Assembly (NCBI RefSeq): GCF_047495875.1
Contig: NC_092497.1
Coordinates: 56,970,977 to 57,034,976, forward strand
Origin: Pithys albifrons albifrons
Lineage: Eukaryota; Chordata; Aves; Passeriformes; Thamnophilidae
DNA length: 64,000 nucleotides
Direction: 5' to 3'
Shown: positions 37,456-49,441 of the stretch, in pieces
How positions within the stretch are numbered: position 1 is the stretch's first letter
Layout of the letters: the number at the start of each line of letters is the position of its first letter
The notes under the pieces: model-generated
Database searches by the model: none
The model's input: only the letters and a program-made list of their open reading frames with translations
Told to the model about the DNA's origin: nothing
Position numbers and translations under genes: made by a program

Positions 37456-39189
37456 AACATTGACATCTGAAGTCATACATCTCTGTGTTTTCATGTTCAC
37501 ACCTCCCTGAGGAGACAAGGAAACTTAACAAGGAAACTTCATAAATATTTAACAGATTTAAGATTATTGATCCTGATCCTATACTCCCTATCCATTCCTC
37601 ATAATCTGGGGCACGGTCTGGAGCACTCCTGACCCCTTTTTCAGTCTGCAATTGCAAACACATCAGATATTTCAAACAAAGTGGTTAAAATGGATTAGCA
37701 TATGCTCACACAGCAGTATTTCCCCACAGCAAAGGCTTATTCTTAGATGTCAAACCTGGAGTTTACAAATGTAGTTTCTACATGTTTCCTACTCTTTAAA
37801 TTTTTTCATTAACTATTGTCATGGACCACAAGAATGACTTTTAATCCATTCCCATCCTACAATGTGTTAAAAATAAAGAATTCACTATATTTTACTACAT
37901 TGTTTTTCAGATTTCCTAGTTTACTTACTAAGTGGACTAAGTATGAAGGAAAATCACATTACATGTAAAGGGAAAACCAATGTCTCAGCATCAAATAGGA
38001 AAGGTCATTTCATAAGAGATTTCCTTTACTGCATACAGAATTTTTGACTCTGAAATTGGTTTGTTGGTTTGGGGTTTTTCTGGTTTTTTGTTTTGTTTTG
38101 TTTGTTTGTTTTTATTTCAATGAAAAGTACCTGGGTTAGCAGTAAAAAATACAGAACAAAATAGGATTAATATGGACACAGGAGAAGATGGCTGAGACTC
38201 TGTACACAATATCTTACAAAACCAAAATAAGAAAAAATACCAGCAGCAGAGGTATTGCAAGGTATGTTCATGTATAAATCATTGGTAATTGTTTTTAAAA
38301 TTAAAAGATAGGGTTTTTTTTTTGAAGCACTATACTGATTCATGGAAGCTGGTGCAAGATGCCAGCAAAATGCACCAAAGGTATTAATTACAGTGAGTGT
38401 ACTTGTTGTTCAGTGGCCTCAGAGAGCAGAGGAAGGCATTTATTTTCCTTGGTAGATATAAAAATAATAATGAAAAAGGTAAAAGCAATTAGAACAGGAT
38501 GGTAATCGTGCACTTGTGACAGATTTAACACACTTTTATGATACCACTGAGTCAGTGCAACTATTACAGATAGTATCAGTTAAAAAGTGGCTTTTTGAAG
38601 ATATATTCTGAAAGGTTAAAAAGGTAGTGTAGTTGCAGTTAATTAGGGGATTACACTGCTTACAAGGCATAGAATAATTTGGTGTTTTGCTACCCGTTTT
38701 CCTTTTCAGAAACTGTATTTTTAATAGACAACATTTTTTCCACTTATTGTATTCTTGTTGGGAGTTATAGCATAAAATTGAGACTTTTCCTTTGTTTCAT
38801 TTCACTACTCTTATACCTACAGCAGTTAATCTTAACATATTCTGTGATTCCCAGAGGCAAAATCAAAAGCACTGGGAGAAAAATAGCAAGGAAAGCAATG
38901 GAACAGAATATTCCCAATCTCTTCCCACAAAATGAGCAATAGCGAAGCATATTATATTTGTTTTCCAGTAACTTTATTATTACCTGATATTCTCCCCAGC
39001 AGTGTGAATAGTTGTATAATGTCTTGATTAATGATGGCAATACATCCAAGGACCTTAGAGTGCTTTTAAGGTTAATGTTATGTAGCTACACATAACTTAA
39101 TAAAAAAATAAAAAAGTGACATAATACACTTAATTGCTTTTTAAAAAAGTAGGAAAAATATCTATCACCAACACTAATTGCACCATATA
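37456..39189. other. Unassigned DNA with G/T tract
   Basis: Includes a G/T-only run at 38056-38118 containing GTTTTGTTTT and GTTTGTTT units, which is the reverse complement of the A/C tracts elsewhere. The overlapping 87- and 94-codon frames on opposite strands at 38679-39049 are not convincing genes. Confidence 0.6.
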
Positions 39190-39920
39190 AATGACATTTG
39201 GAAAAGGCACATGTTAATGATGGATCAACTAATAATTAAAATTTATACCTTCCTCTGCAGTTCTACAAAACAGCTGAACATGCAGTTCAGTGGAGCGGAG
39301 AAACCATTACCTTTTGTAATGTCATCTTAGGAGACTGAGGTAAAATAATAGAGAAAGGCAGGCTATATTTAAAGGCAGATGCATAAAAGCAGTTTCATTC
39401 AACTGCAGACAACTTTTAAAGGCCGTGATTGATAGAAATTCAGCTGTTTATTCTGCTTCATTAATAGAGTCAAATTTCAGTTGGACTCAGTGGTACATTT
39501 ACATGCATAAAACAGATAATTACACACTAAACTGTCTGCTTCTGACATGCAATTACCCCTTCTATGTACAAGTGTGTAATTGTTACAAATTTGCTGTAAA
39601 GTTCATCAGCATTAAGCAAACATTTTTGTTCTGGTAATCAGACTGCAGAAGAATAAAAGGAAAAGCCCTTGCATTGATGAGCTCTCCTCTTCACTTGAAA
39701 TCAGCATTAGGTATTATCTCCCAGACTTGATTTCTGTATTTTTTGTCAGTAACTTCTCTTGCAGTGAGAAATGTCCCATCTCCCCACCTCACTGCAGACA
39801 TCCGCTGTTTTGATTATGTAGTTAATTGATAGGCCAGGAAGAGCAGAGCACAGATGCTTGTGGCAGATGGCACACCAGCTTTGGGGAAACCATAGTAAAT
39901 CATCAGTATTGAAAATGGCT
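39190..39920. promoter_or_regulatory. Possible conserved non-coding element / enhancer
   Basis: Repeat-free and mixed in composition, with many homeodomain-type words: TGATTGATAG at 39426-39435 (PBX/HOX-like), ATGCAATTA at 39547-39555, CTAATAATTAAAA near 39229-39242 and GTTAATTGAT at 39821-39830. It also has several CAGCTG/CAGATG-type E-boxes. Such clustering resembles developmental enhancers. No conservation data are available, so this is inference. Confidence 0.25.
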
Positions 39921-40278
39921 TAGTATACTTCATAACAATACTTTGTGCAGATATTCAAAAGTGATGATGGAGAGGAAGTGGGTTTGGGACATAAGGTAAA
40001 CAGAGAGCACTGAGCAAAGCCCCACCCCATGAATCAGATACCTCTCTGAGGGTAAGCCAGGACATTGGTCCTCTATGTGAGGCAAAGACTGGACAGGGAA
40101 GAGCTGGAGAATGGCCTTAGTTCTCTGCAGAAAAATCTCTGAATTTCTGTAATCCTTTGAAAAGTATCACATCATGCTAGGGATTCATTGCTGTAACAAC
40201 TAAGGGCATGGGAATAACCTTGTTTTCTTTGCAATAATTTACTCCAATCAGCTGTTCTAACCTACAAAAATCACCTCA
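39921..40278. other. Unassigned DNA
   Basis: No feature recognised. Confidence 0.6.
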
Positions 40279-40290
40279 TTGTTTTTTATA

Positions 40291-40602
40291 GAGAAGAGGT
40301 CTCAAGGCAGATGTATTGGTTATGGGGAATTTGGTTATCAAAGCTACCCCACAGATATAAAACACAGTCATCACCATGCACAGTGGAAGTTTGAGGTTCA
40401 TTATGTGTCACCAGAATTAAACAACTGCAATCTCAAATTCTCAGTGGTGCCATTCCAGAAAACCAGTTACTTGGGATACTGTGAAAAAGTCACCTGGAGT
40501 ACAAGGGCTTATTTTGATTATGGTCCTACTGCAGCAGGAAGGGAATTACTACCTAGACTGGCAATTTGTAAAAAGCTTTTCTCTGATCCAGGATATCCTA
40601 AC
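40291..40602 (+). other. Open frame of unknown nature after an acceptor-like site
   Basis: A frame opening at 40279 runs about 120 codons through relatively balanced composition and ends in a poly-F run encoded by T17 (40603-40619). TTTTTTATAG at 40281-40290 looks like a splice acceptor. I recognise no domain in the product (residues include GYGEFGYQSYP near the start and KVTWSTRAYFDYG mid-way). There is no good donor. A chance frame, an exon remnant or a repeat-derived frame are all possible. Confidence 0.15.
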
Positions 40603-40784
40603 TTTTTTTTTTTTTTTTTACCAGATCTTCCCATACCTACCTAAAACACATTGGTTCCTAACTGGTATTCCCAAGTGCATACATATCAACAATTCAGCCT
40701 AGCAAAGCCTGTCAAAGTGCTCCAGCAGCTCTTGTTGCAATAATTTCATTCATTTTTTTACTTTTCCACTCATCCATCTATCCA

Positions 40785-41145
40785 AAACAGGTTACAAGGA
40801 TATGGTGGAAGAGTATCAGAAGCCTTGTGAAAGTTGAGGATAGTGGAACCCACTGCCTTGTCTTCCACAAATCCCATCTAGTTAACCTAGAAGGCAAACA
40901 TGTCAGACCAGCACCATTTACTCTTGGTGAATCCATGCTGGCTCCTCCCAGTCACCTTCTCTTTTAAATACATTCCAAGCAGAGTAACTGTAAAGTTTCT
41001 CAGGGACCAGGGAGAGGTAGAGGGGTCTGTATTTTTTGGTGTTTTTTGAAGGGTGGTTAAAATTAGCCCTTCTCCAGTCACTGAGGACATCTGATTTCCA
41101 GAAACTTTGAAACTATGATATCAGCGATGTACTCTCAACGCTCTG
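40785..41145 (-). mobile_element. CR1 LINE reverse-transcriptase fragment, minus orientation
   Basis: Read on minus, codons give SQHGFTKSK and WSDMFAF (about 40890-40935), aligning with the CR1 RT motif SQHGFTKGK..LTNLVAF. Further downstream, toward lower coordinates, a DFSKAFDT-like stretch is decayed to NFHKASDT. The plus-strand text TTGGTGAATCCATGCTGGCT is the well-known reverse complement of this region. Stops and frameshifts are present. No 3' UTR adjoins, so this is an internal fragment cut at both sides. The left and right boundaries are approximate. Confidence 0.85.
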
Positions 41146-42254
41146 ACTGACCAACAAACCCCTGCCATGAAAGGAAATGGGCAAGCAGGATGTGCCTATG
41201 AAGCTCAGGGAATAAAGTGTCATGTGACTGATCACAGCTTTTACAAAGAAGCTGACTGTGTCTCAGCACAAAGAAGGCCAAAGTTTTAGGTAAGCAGCTG
41301 CCAGCAGTTGGTTGGATCAAGTCTTGGCATAAATTTTTCTCCCTGAGTTAATTAAATGAGTGTAAATGTCTCCCTGATGTAGCCAGACCAACATAGGGGG
41401 CATAAACATGTTGCTTAGTCCCCTCTGGAGTGTAGAACTCAGAAAATTAACAAAAAAATTCTGAAGACAGCAACAACATCGAGGACTTCTATAAATTCTT
41501 TACATGAAATTACTCCATAACCTAGAAGCTTACCATTGGAAAAAAAAAAAAAGACAGAGCTTGAGAGAAAGACAGAGAGAGAGAGAGAAGGAAAGGGCTG
41601 AGTTAGAAATTAAACACGTATAAACAACCTCTTGCACATACTTAGAACTCACAAATTAATTTCAATATTGAATATTCTTCATGATGGTATGTAGGTTAAT
41701 TTGAGATAAAACATTGAGATATATTCTGTAGAGAGTCATCTTATTGTTAGTATGAGTTGGATTCATCTGCTGGGAATCTGCACTAGTAGCAAATAGTGAT
41801 TTCTAGGTAAGTTTTATTTAGAAGAAGGATGATTACTTATTAACTCTAAGAGAAGTTGCCCTCAGTAACTGCCAACATCACTATTCCATGATGCTTTTTT
41901 CCATTAAGATTTGTAAATTGACTAAACTGAGCTAAAAATAAGATCATTATAGCAGAGACTTCTGAACACATGCACACATACATATATGTGTATTCCATAT
42001 TCCATCAAAATCCATTCAGTTATAAAATCACAGTCTGTTTTTCAAAAAAATAATATTTAAAACCAGATTTGATCATGCATGATCAATGACATTAATTTTT
42101 TAGATAAATGGGTTTGAATTTCAACTGACTGATACACAGGAAATTATTGTATATTGATTTTTAGCCGAGTAACAAATTTCAGCTAGGTAAGAGGTAGGAC
42201 ACTCCTTCCTTTGAGCTAAAGAAACTCTCTTGAACTCAGCTGGAAAAATTCCAA
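41146..42254. other. Unassigned DNA with A13 and (GA)n
   Basis: Contains A13 at 41540-41552 and a GA run at about 41571-41590. Nothing else recognised. Confidence 0.6.
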
Positions 42255-42305
42255 CTGTTAATTAATTAACTGTTAATTAATATTAACTTACAATATTAAT
42301 TTTTC
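42255..42305. repeat. AT-rich tandem/palindromic TTAATTAA block
   Basis: ACTGTTAATTAATTAACTGTTAATTAATATTAAC-type sequence contains a direct repeat of ACTGTTAATTAA and self-complementary TTAATTAA cores. It can form a small hairpin and carries stacked homeodomain cores. Confidence 0.6.
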
Positions 42306-43164
42306 AGGGCATATATTTAAAGCCATACAATAATATAAAAAAATCAGGGTGGAAAGGTGAATGTGACATCTATAAATTCTTAGGATACACCACTAAATCA
42401 ACGCCAATGTGAACTGTTCCATGGCAAATATCCCTACATGAGAAAGATTTTTCTTGTGTCCTTGTATTCCTTAAAAAAAGTAGAACCAAAATGGCTTTCA
42501 GGGAAGAATAGAGACTTTTACAAATGAGGGCAAAACACAAAACCACTTTACTGCTTTTACAGAAATGACAAAGGGTTGTGCAGTTACAAAAGCCAGGGTT
42601 AGTGGATTTGCACAGCCACCAGTCCTCTCGAATTGTTCCAGCCTCTCCTCCAATGACTCACAACCCATCAGAGAAAACAAATAAAAAAATAGAGAGCACA
42701 GGACCTTCATTCTACCAAGGGCATCAGTTAGTAAATAATTGTCATTAGTATCAGACTTAGTAAAAATAGGTAAAAAGGTAGAACAATTTATGGATATGAG
42801 TACTAAATACTCTCATTTTGAGATTGTTTTCACACTAAGCATGCATCCCAGTACAAGAAAACCCATAATCAAATCTAGACTTGGATCTTAAAAACAGGGG
42901 AATAAAATATATCTTTTTGCTCTATTTCCACCCATTCTAGAAAATGAGAGCATTATGAGGCAACAGAGGTAAAAGAAAACAGAGGTAAAAGAAAACTGGT
43001 GCATTGCTGTATATTGTGCATATTCTGAACGTGAAGACATTTAAAGAACGTTTTTGAAATGGAAAAAGGTTTTGTTCATGAGTAGGAATGAAGAGACTGT
43101 AACACTGTGAAATGAAATATATTACAAAAACTTACAAAAAAATAGCTAAGTAGCTCATTAGCAA
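42306..43164. other. Unassigned AT-rich DNA
   Basis: No feature. A short local duplication CAGAGGTAAAAGAAAAC occurs twice in tandem at about 42964-42998. Confidence 0.6.
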
Positions 43165-43188
43165 CATATATGTGTTTATATATATATG

Positions 43189-43230
<42 letters not shown>
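43165..43230. repeat. (TA)n microsatellite with TG interruptions
   Basis: ATATATGTGTTTATATATAT then TGTATGTGTA followed by about 14 uninterrupted TA units. Likely length-polymorphic. Confidence 0.95.
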
Positions 43231-43232
<2 letters not shown>

Positions 43233-45004
43233 GAACTTACCAAGCCATTTTCTTCTATATCTTGTTTTGAACATAAAACTCCAGAAACAGGACATATATT
43301 ACTTCCTGGCAATAATTTTCAGTTAAACTTGGGTGAAATAAGTGTCATGTAATCAGTAATACAGTAATTACTCTATGGTCATCTGACTTTTGATTTACTT
43401 GAGAGTTAGAATGACAATTCCAACTATTTCATTTCACCAAGCAACTAAGAAGTCCTTATTAAATTAATGCTTATTAAGGCCCTGTCTTAAAACCTGTTAT
43501 TACACAAAGTCTTTGTTTTTTCATTTTGTGGTTAAATTTCAGATGTTTTGAGAGGCAGATATTTTGGTAGACTTGAGGATTTTGCTTAAGGTCTGCAGGT
43601 CTTGGTGCTTTGCAATAACATTTGAGCTACAAGTTCAAATTATGTAAACTGCCAGACAGAGTCACATTTTCATCAGAAAATGTTTAGAACAATTCCCTAG
43701 AACAGTAAGTGTGGCATCCAGCCATGATCAACAACTTCCTTGCTCAGACTCTTTGCTGGAGAGAGAATATTGTGCAGCTTCATCTTGCCCTGTTACGCTG
43801 ATATTTATTGCATTAGATGCTTCTCCTTTTCCCAAGCAATCACTGTGTTATTGCTCCTTCCATCTTAAATTCATTTTTCATTTCTGCTGTGTTTATCTTC
43901 TAGTTTAGTGTTTCAGACATAAGAGCAAAATGGTTTTTAGATTCCCCCCCCCCTTTTTTTTTCTCATTTTTGAAATAGAAATTCTTTCTACCGGAGATTC
44001 TAATCCTTTTTCACATTGCTAGAGAATCACTTGGATGCCACAGAGGCACACTGAGGGAACCAGAACACAGCTAAAGGACAGAGCACACCACAATTGTCCC
44101 TCTCTGCATGCCATAGAACAGTCTTTCAAAGTACTGACAGAATAGTCTTAGTGAGAAGAGCATGAATTCATCAGTTACAGGTTAGTAGACTCCGAGATAA
44201 GAACACTAATAAACATGCTGCATTGCTTTTAGGGGACAAGTCCAGGACCCTTCTATGGTTTTCTAGCATGTATTCCCTTACTTGGATTTTAAATATGAAG
44301 CTGGTTTTAGCTTTTACTTTGTGTTCTTACTTTTTGATTCCATTCAAACTACCAATGGCCTGGGCAGCCTGAAAATGCATTTTTTAGCATTCTACTTCCA
44401 TTGTTGGCAACTGATATTTTTTATTGCCTCAATAGAGAAGCTGGCATTCTACTTCTCTTAAAAGGTAAAATTATGATTCTAAATGTCAAAAGACATGGAA
44501 ATCAACTACTACCTAATAAAGTAGATAGAAACATCTAAGCATAAAGTTTCCCAACACGATCAATCCCCTCCAATTCCTTATCTTCCCCACTCAGCTGCTG
44601 CCCTATAGACATCTTCTCCCTTTCAGTATGAAATGTAAGAGGCCAGCATACAAAAGCCCTATGTTAGATAACGATAGCTCAGTATGTTATATTTGCATCT
44701 CACTAAAGTCTTACATGGCAGATGTGAATTTATGAAAATTTTCTTTTATGCACAATATTATTTGTAACAGAGAAAGTTCTCTTTGTATTAGTGCAATCAT
44801 AATCCTTTTAACCATTAGGGAAGATGTCACACTACATTGAAGGTTGAGGGCTAACTTGCTTCTTGTATCATTTCACTTCACAGAAAGCAAACAGATTTCA
44901 TAATGGGAAAAAATCTGGGATAAGAGTGGGCTTATCTTTTCACAGAGAGTTTCAAGTTTCAGTACGGAAAAGATAGAAAGTGCTGTGGATTGACAATGAG
45001 GATT
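43231..45004. other. Unassigned DNA with C10T9 run
   Basis: A homopolymer pair, C10 (43944-43953) followed by T9, is the only simple-sequence feature. No gene. Confidence 0.6.
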
Positions 45005-45290
45005 CCATGTGTCAGAGGCTGAGGAAGTGGCATCCTGTGCATGTGTTCTCTTCTGGCTTTTCTACCCCGTTAACAGAGTGAAAATCCACCAAGTGCCTGA
45101 CTGGCAGGGTCACTCCTGCTGGCTGTCCCAGCTGCTGTCCCTGCTCTCTGCTGTTCCCTGTCCCCAGGCTCTGGGCTGCACTGGATCCTCCTTCATACTT
45201 CTCTGCCACCCTCAGCACCCACTTCACAGCCCCAGCACAGCAGCATCACCCTCCTGGTGCTGCGCAGGACCTAATCCTGACAGCATTTTT
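45005..45290. other. GC-rich block of unknown origin beside an LTR
   Basis: An abrupt GC-rich stretch (GCTGTCCCAGCTGCTGTCCC, CTGTCCCCAGGCTCTGGGCT, CAGCCCCAGCACAGCAGCAT) ends about 90 bp left of the solo LTR at 45381. Open frames on both strands span it. It is not recognised as CR1. It could be an older retroelement fragment, or an exon or regulatory remnant. Confidence 0.35.
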
Positions 45291-45380
45291 GTTGCTAATG
45301 GTACCAACCTAACAGCCCAAATCCAACTAGCAGTGGTAAAAAGACTTTCTTTACAGATGCCAGGATTCAGGGATTGTTGC

Positions 45381-45959
45381 TGATGCCGTGAATGACCCTT
45401 CCCCCCAAAAACAGGACTCTGAGCACGTTAGTGTAGGGTAAGATAAAAAGTAAAGGTCCTTTAATATCACAGGCCTACAGCCACAGGAATACAGGATGAC
45501 ATGCATGTGCCTCAGTTCTTGTTTCCATGGCTTTTATAATAAGATCCCTCCAATCATTGCTTTACACATTTCTCAGTCCAGCCCCAGTCCCACCCCTGGT
45601 CCAACCCCCTGGAATTTGGTCTGGGGTCGTCAGGACCCTCTGTCTTCATCAGCTCTTCTTCCTCAAGCACACAAAGGTCTCTTGGAGTTCATCCAATTCT
45701 GGCTTTTGGGTCACTCTGACCTGTGTTTATGTTTCATTCTGTAGGCCTTCTGATATCCTTCAGCTCTTTACCTTGGAAAGGAGTCTAAACAAGATTAATT
45801 AACTAAAGGAATTTGAGCTCCCTGTTCTGGGACAGGGGTAGTGATAGAAAGGCATTAAACTTAAACTGTTAGAAATATTAACCCTCTAAAAATCTACAAC
45901 TACTGTGTTCCTAAAATCTACAAAATGTGAAAATCAGAACAAAAACCCTTTCGGCATCA
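45381..45959 (-). mobile_element. ERV solo LTR, family A copy 1 (579 bp)
   Basis: Perfect terminal inverted repeats TGATGCC (45381-45387) and GGCATCA (45953-45959) bound the element. TTGC lies directly on both sides (45377-45380 and 45960-45963), a 4-bp target duplication as made by ERV1/gamma-type integrases. On the minus strand a TATA box, TTATAAAAGCC (about 45529-45539), lies some 65-80 bp upstream of an ATTAAA signal (45460-45465), so transcription sense is minus. A second copy of the same family is at 50915. No internal viral genes adjoin, so it is a solo LTR. Short frames inside are not genes. Confidence 0.88.
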
Positions 45960-45963
45960 TTGC

Positions 45964-46909
45964 AAATGAGCCAGGACAGCTCTCCTAAGTAAATGCATTG
46001 GACATTTATACAAAGACCCTCTGCTTTGTTTAATTCATGTAGCATTAAGTCCATCTGAATTCCAAGTTTGACATTTCCTGTTGCAAAATCTTGAAATATT
46101 TTCTGTCTCAGGTAACTTCAGGTTCCTGACTTCTCTGCAGGGGAAAGAAAGAGGTGGCTTTGTCTGAGTTTATTCCTGCTGTGTTTATCACTTTCCATAT
46201 ATTTTAAAATTAGAGTTCTCATGCATTACTGTACTTTGTTGCTAGGATCAAAATCAAAATATAATCCTATTAACCAAGAAGGAAAGGTGCAAGTAGATAT
46301 TTTCCCATGACACAGTTTGTTCACTCAGCAGTTCACAATACTGAAAATAACTGATTGCTGACTTGTGTTTTACTTGCCTTTCCCTGCCTATTTCCTTTAG
46401 AGATTCTTTTGATTAATTTAGTGTCATCAACCAGAAAATAGAGTAGATAAATTGAAACTCATGCAAAAGAATTAGAAATTTCCTGCTTGTCCACAATCAA
46501 ATTCTTAACAGAAATTTCTGAGTAGTAAAAAAACAATACAAGAACCATTCTCTTAGCATAAAATCATACCTGATTAATTTCATATATTGCTATTTGTATC
46601 TCAAGATTACAGCAATGATTATTTTACCAACGCACCATGCTCCATTATTTATATTCCACACACAATCTAATATGTGAAATTCCCACTCTTGTTAAGAGAA
46701 AATTAAATCAAAATGTCAATATACTGCCCTTTAGTAATATTACAAAAGGCTTTTCTGTACCTCTCAGAAGGTTAATTCTGCTAGTAGATGCAAAAAAGTG
46801 TGATCTCTCTGTGCAAGGCTTTGTAAAAAAAAAAAAAAAACAACAAAAAAGCCGCAAATATATTGAATACATATCCTGACATTTATTACATACTCCTCTG
46901 CAACTCTAC
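45964..46909. other. Unassigned AT-rich DNA with A16 run
   Basis: A16 at 46825-46840 is followed by CAACAAAAAA. No recognised retrocopy precedes it. Confidence 0.6.
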
Positions 46910-47064
46910 CTCTTCCCCTTTGCCCTTCACAGCCCAAAGCAAGATTCATGATGGAGTTAATGGAATCTTCAGGAGTCATGGAGACAAAGTCTGCTGTAGA
47001 GTAAAGCTTCTTGTTCAAAACAAATAAATCTGTTTTTGCAAACCCCTTCAAATTTGATTTCAGT
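46910..47064 (-). other. Weak candidate exon, minus strand
   Basis: On minus, TTTTTCATGCAG ends at 47065 and resembles a pyrimidine-rich splice acceptor. The next about 155 bp read KSNLKGFAKTDLFVLNKK, then LYSTADFVSMTPEDSINSIM, with balanced codons unlike the surrounding AT-rich frames. A donor-like GAG|GTAGAG follows at 46909-46904. I do not recognise the protein family. If real, the window would be intronic to a minus-strand gene. Chance is at least as likely. Confidence 0.18.
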
Positions 47065-48259
47065 CTGCATGAAAAACACAGAAACCTACATGCCAATAAA
47101 AAACTGTAGAACAAATTTCTTTTATCCTATGGTAAAATGGAAGAGAAAGAATGACAAGTAAAAAAAAGGGAATTATCATATAGGAGTATACATTGCTACA
47201 AAAATTTGCCAGATACCACAACTTTACACAAAATTCCTCTTGTGAATATATTTGTTTCTGCAATAATTTAAAGTATGTCATGCCTTTCACATGGAATTTT
47301 GTTCAGTGTTGTGGATCTCAACATTTTTTTAAGAATTAGAATATTTTAATATCAGAACTGTCCTTACAAAAATGCATTGGAAATAACTTAGTCAAAACTT
47401 TATTTTCTTTTCTAAGTCTTCATATATGTGAAAGATAAAAGTTTCTTTTATGTAGTGAAATTTGCTAATACACAGGCTATTTTTGATGCCTAATACATTT
47501 ATTCATGCACTAGGCATTTTATTCCCTAGCTCTTTTCCCTCTTCTTATCTCCCATAATTTACTTAAAATAGAAATGGTGGAAACAATTCAGTTCTTAATC
47601 TAAGTGACATTTAAACAGGATAGAATAATGCTTTGTATATTATGTTCCTGAAACTATGAATTTGCTGTTCCTTGTATCTGCCTTGTCTTGCCCTTTTTAT
47701 CCAATTTTGCTGAAGATTTAAGATTAAATTTTTAGTCTTTCTATTGAATAATTTTTGGAGGCATATAAAGGTAGTTTTGTTAACTGTGAAGAGCAAGACA
47801 AGCCACAGCTGTGTTCAGTGACTGAACATTTATCAGTAGAATTAAACATCTGCTTTTGACTGTGTCATTTTATTGGTATTAAGTTAATGTTAAAAAAACC
47901 CCAAAACCAAAAACCAGGGTTACCAATAAACAAAATGTCAGGTGATATATTTCAAACCCTAAACTACATACCACAGTTAAATCCTGCCAAATTCCTTTTC
48001 CTAGATTCATTACTTTCAAGGTGAGAGAAAATAAGTCACAGGATCCTAAAGTTCATGTGGTCTTGTGTCTGTTCTGGCCCATATTATTACTCTGAACTAC
48101 TTTTTCTTTGTGCTTACAGCCTCTAACCTGACATACAGATTTTGCAGAGAGCCACTGGCTGAACTTAATCAGTAGTTAACAAAAACAACAGCTGCAGTCT
48201 CCTCAGAAGACTCGGTAGAAATCATAAAAGAGCTGAAGACCTCTTGTTTTTCTGTTTGG
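47065..48259. other. Unassigned AT-rich DNA
   Basis: No gene. A small A/C tract lies at about 47892-47916. Confidence 0.6.
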
Positions 48260-48732
<473 letters not shown>

Positions 48733-49441
48733 AAGCTCAGTGTTATATGGTTACAAGGCAACATGTAATAGAACATCAGCAATTGTATACTTTTGCTTTT
48801 CAATTTTTCTGATTTTCTGTTTCAGTAACTAATTGCTAATTCAATGCAGTTGAAATTTAAACAACACACCTGTTGCTTAAATCACACAATCCTGAATACA
48901 TTTTCAAGTATGCACAGATGCAGACCAAAACTGTAGTCCCTGCTGCTGAGGCAAAATTACCATTCACTGGCCCTTCTTTCTCAACAGTACTTTAGCATTG
49001 GGTATGTCACTTAAGTCAGACTAGACTGGTGCACACCAGCTATTAACTATTTATTCTTTCAAAAGTAGTTTAATTCACTCTTCTTATCGGGAGTATCACA
49101 TCAGTGCTTCTGCTAGGAACAAGCAAAGCATTTGACTCAAGAAGTTTGTGAATCAAAAAAAAGCAAAGTATTGCCTCAGCTCAGTAAGGTTACATGTTGT
49201 TCTCAAGCCTAATGAAACAGTACATTACTCAAGCAAGATATTGCATTTTCCTATAGCATGCCACACTCTTTTATTAGTATTTCAAACACTTATTCTTTTG
49301 CACTTAATTGAGGATTTTCTTTAGCTATACACAGAACTAATAAGGAACATTAGAATTTGGACTCACCAAAGGCTTATGGAACAGAGGAAAGTACAAATTT
49401 CCACATATAACTTTGATAAGAAGGAGCAGGTTCTTTACTGA
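48733..49441. other. Unassigned DNA
   Basis: No feature recognised between the polypyrimidine array and the next LTR. Confidence 0.6.
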
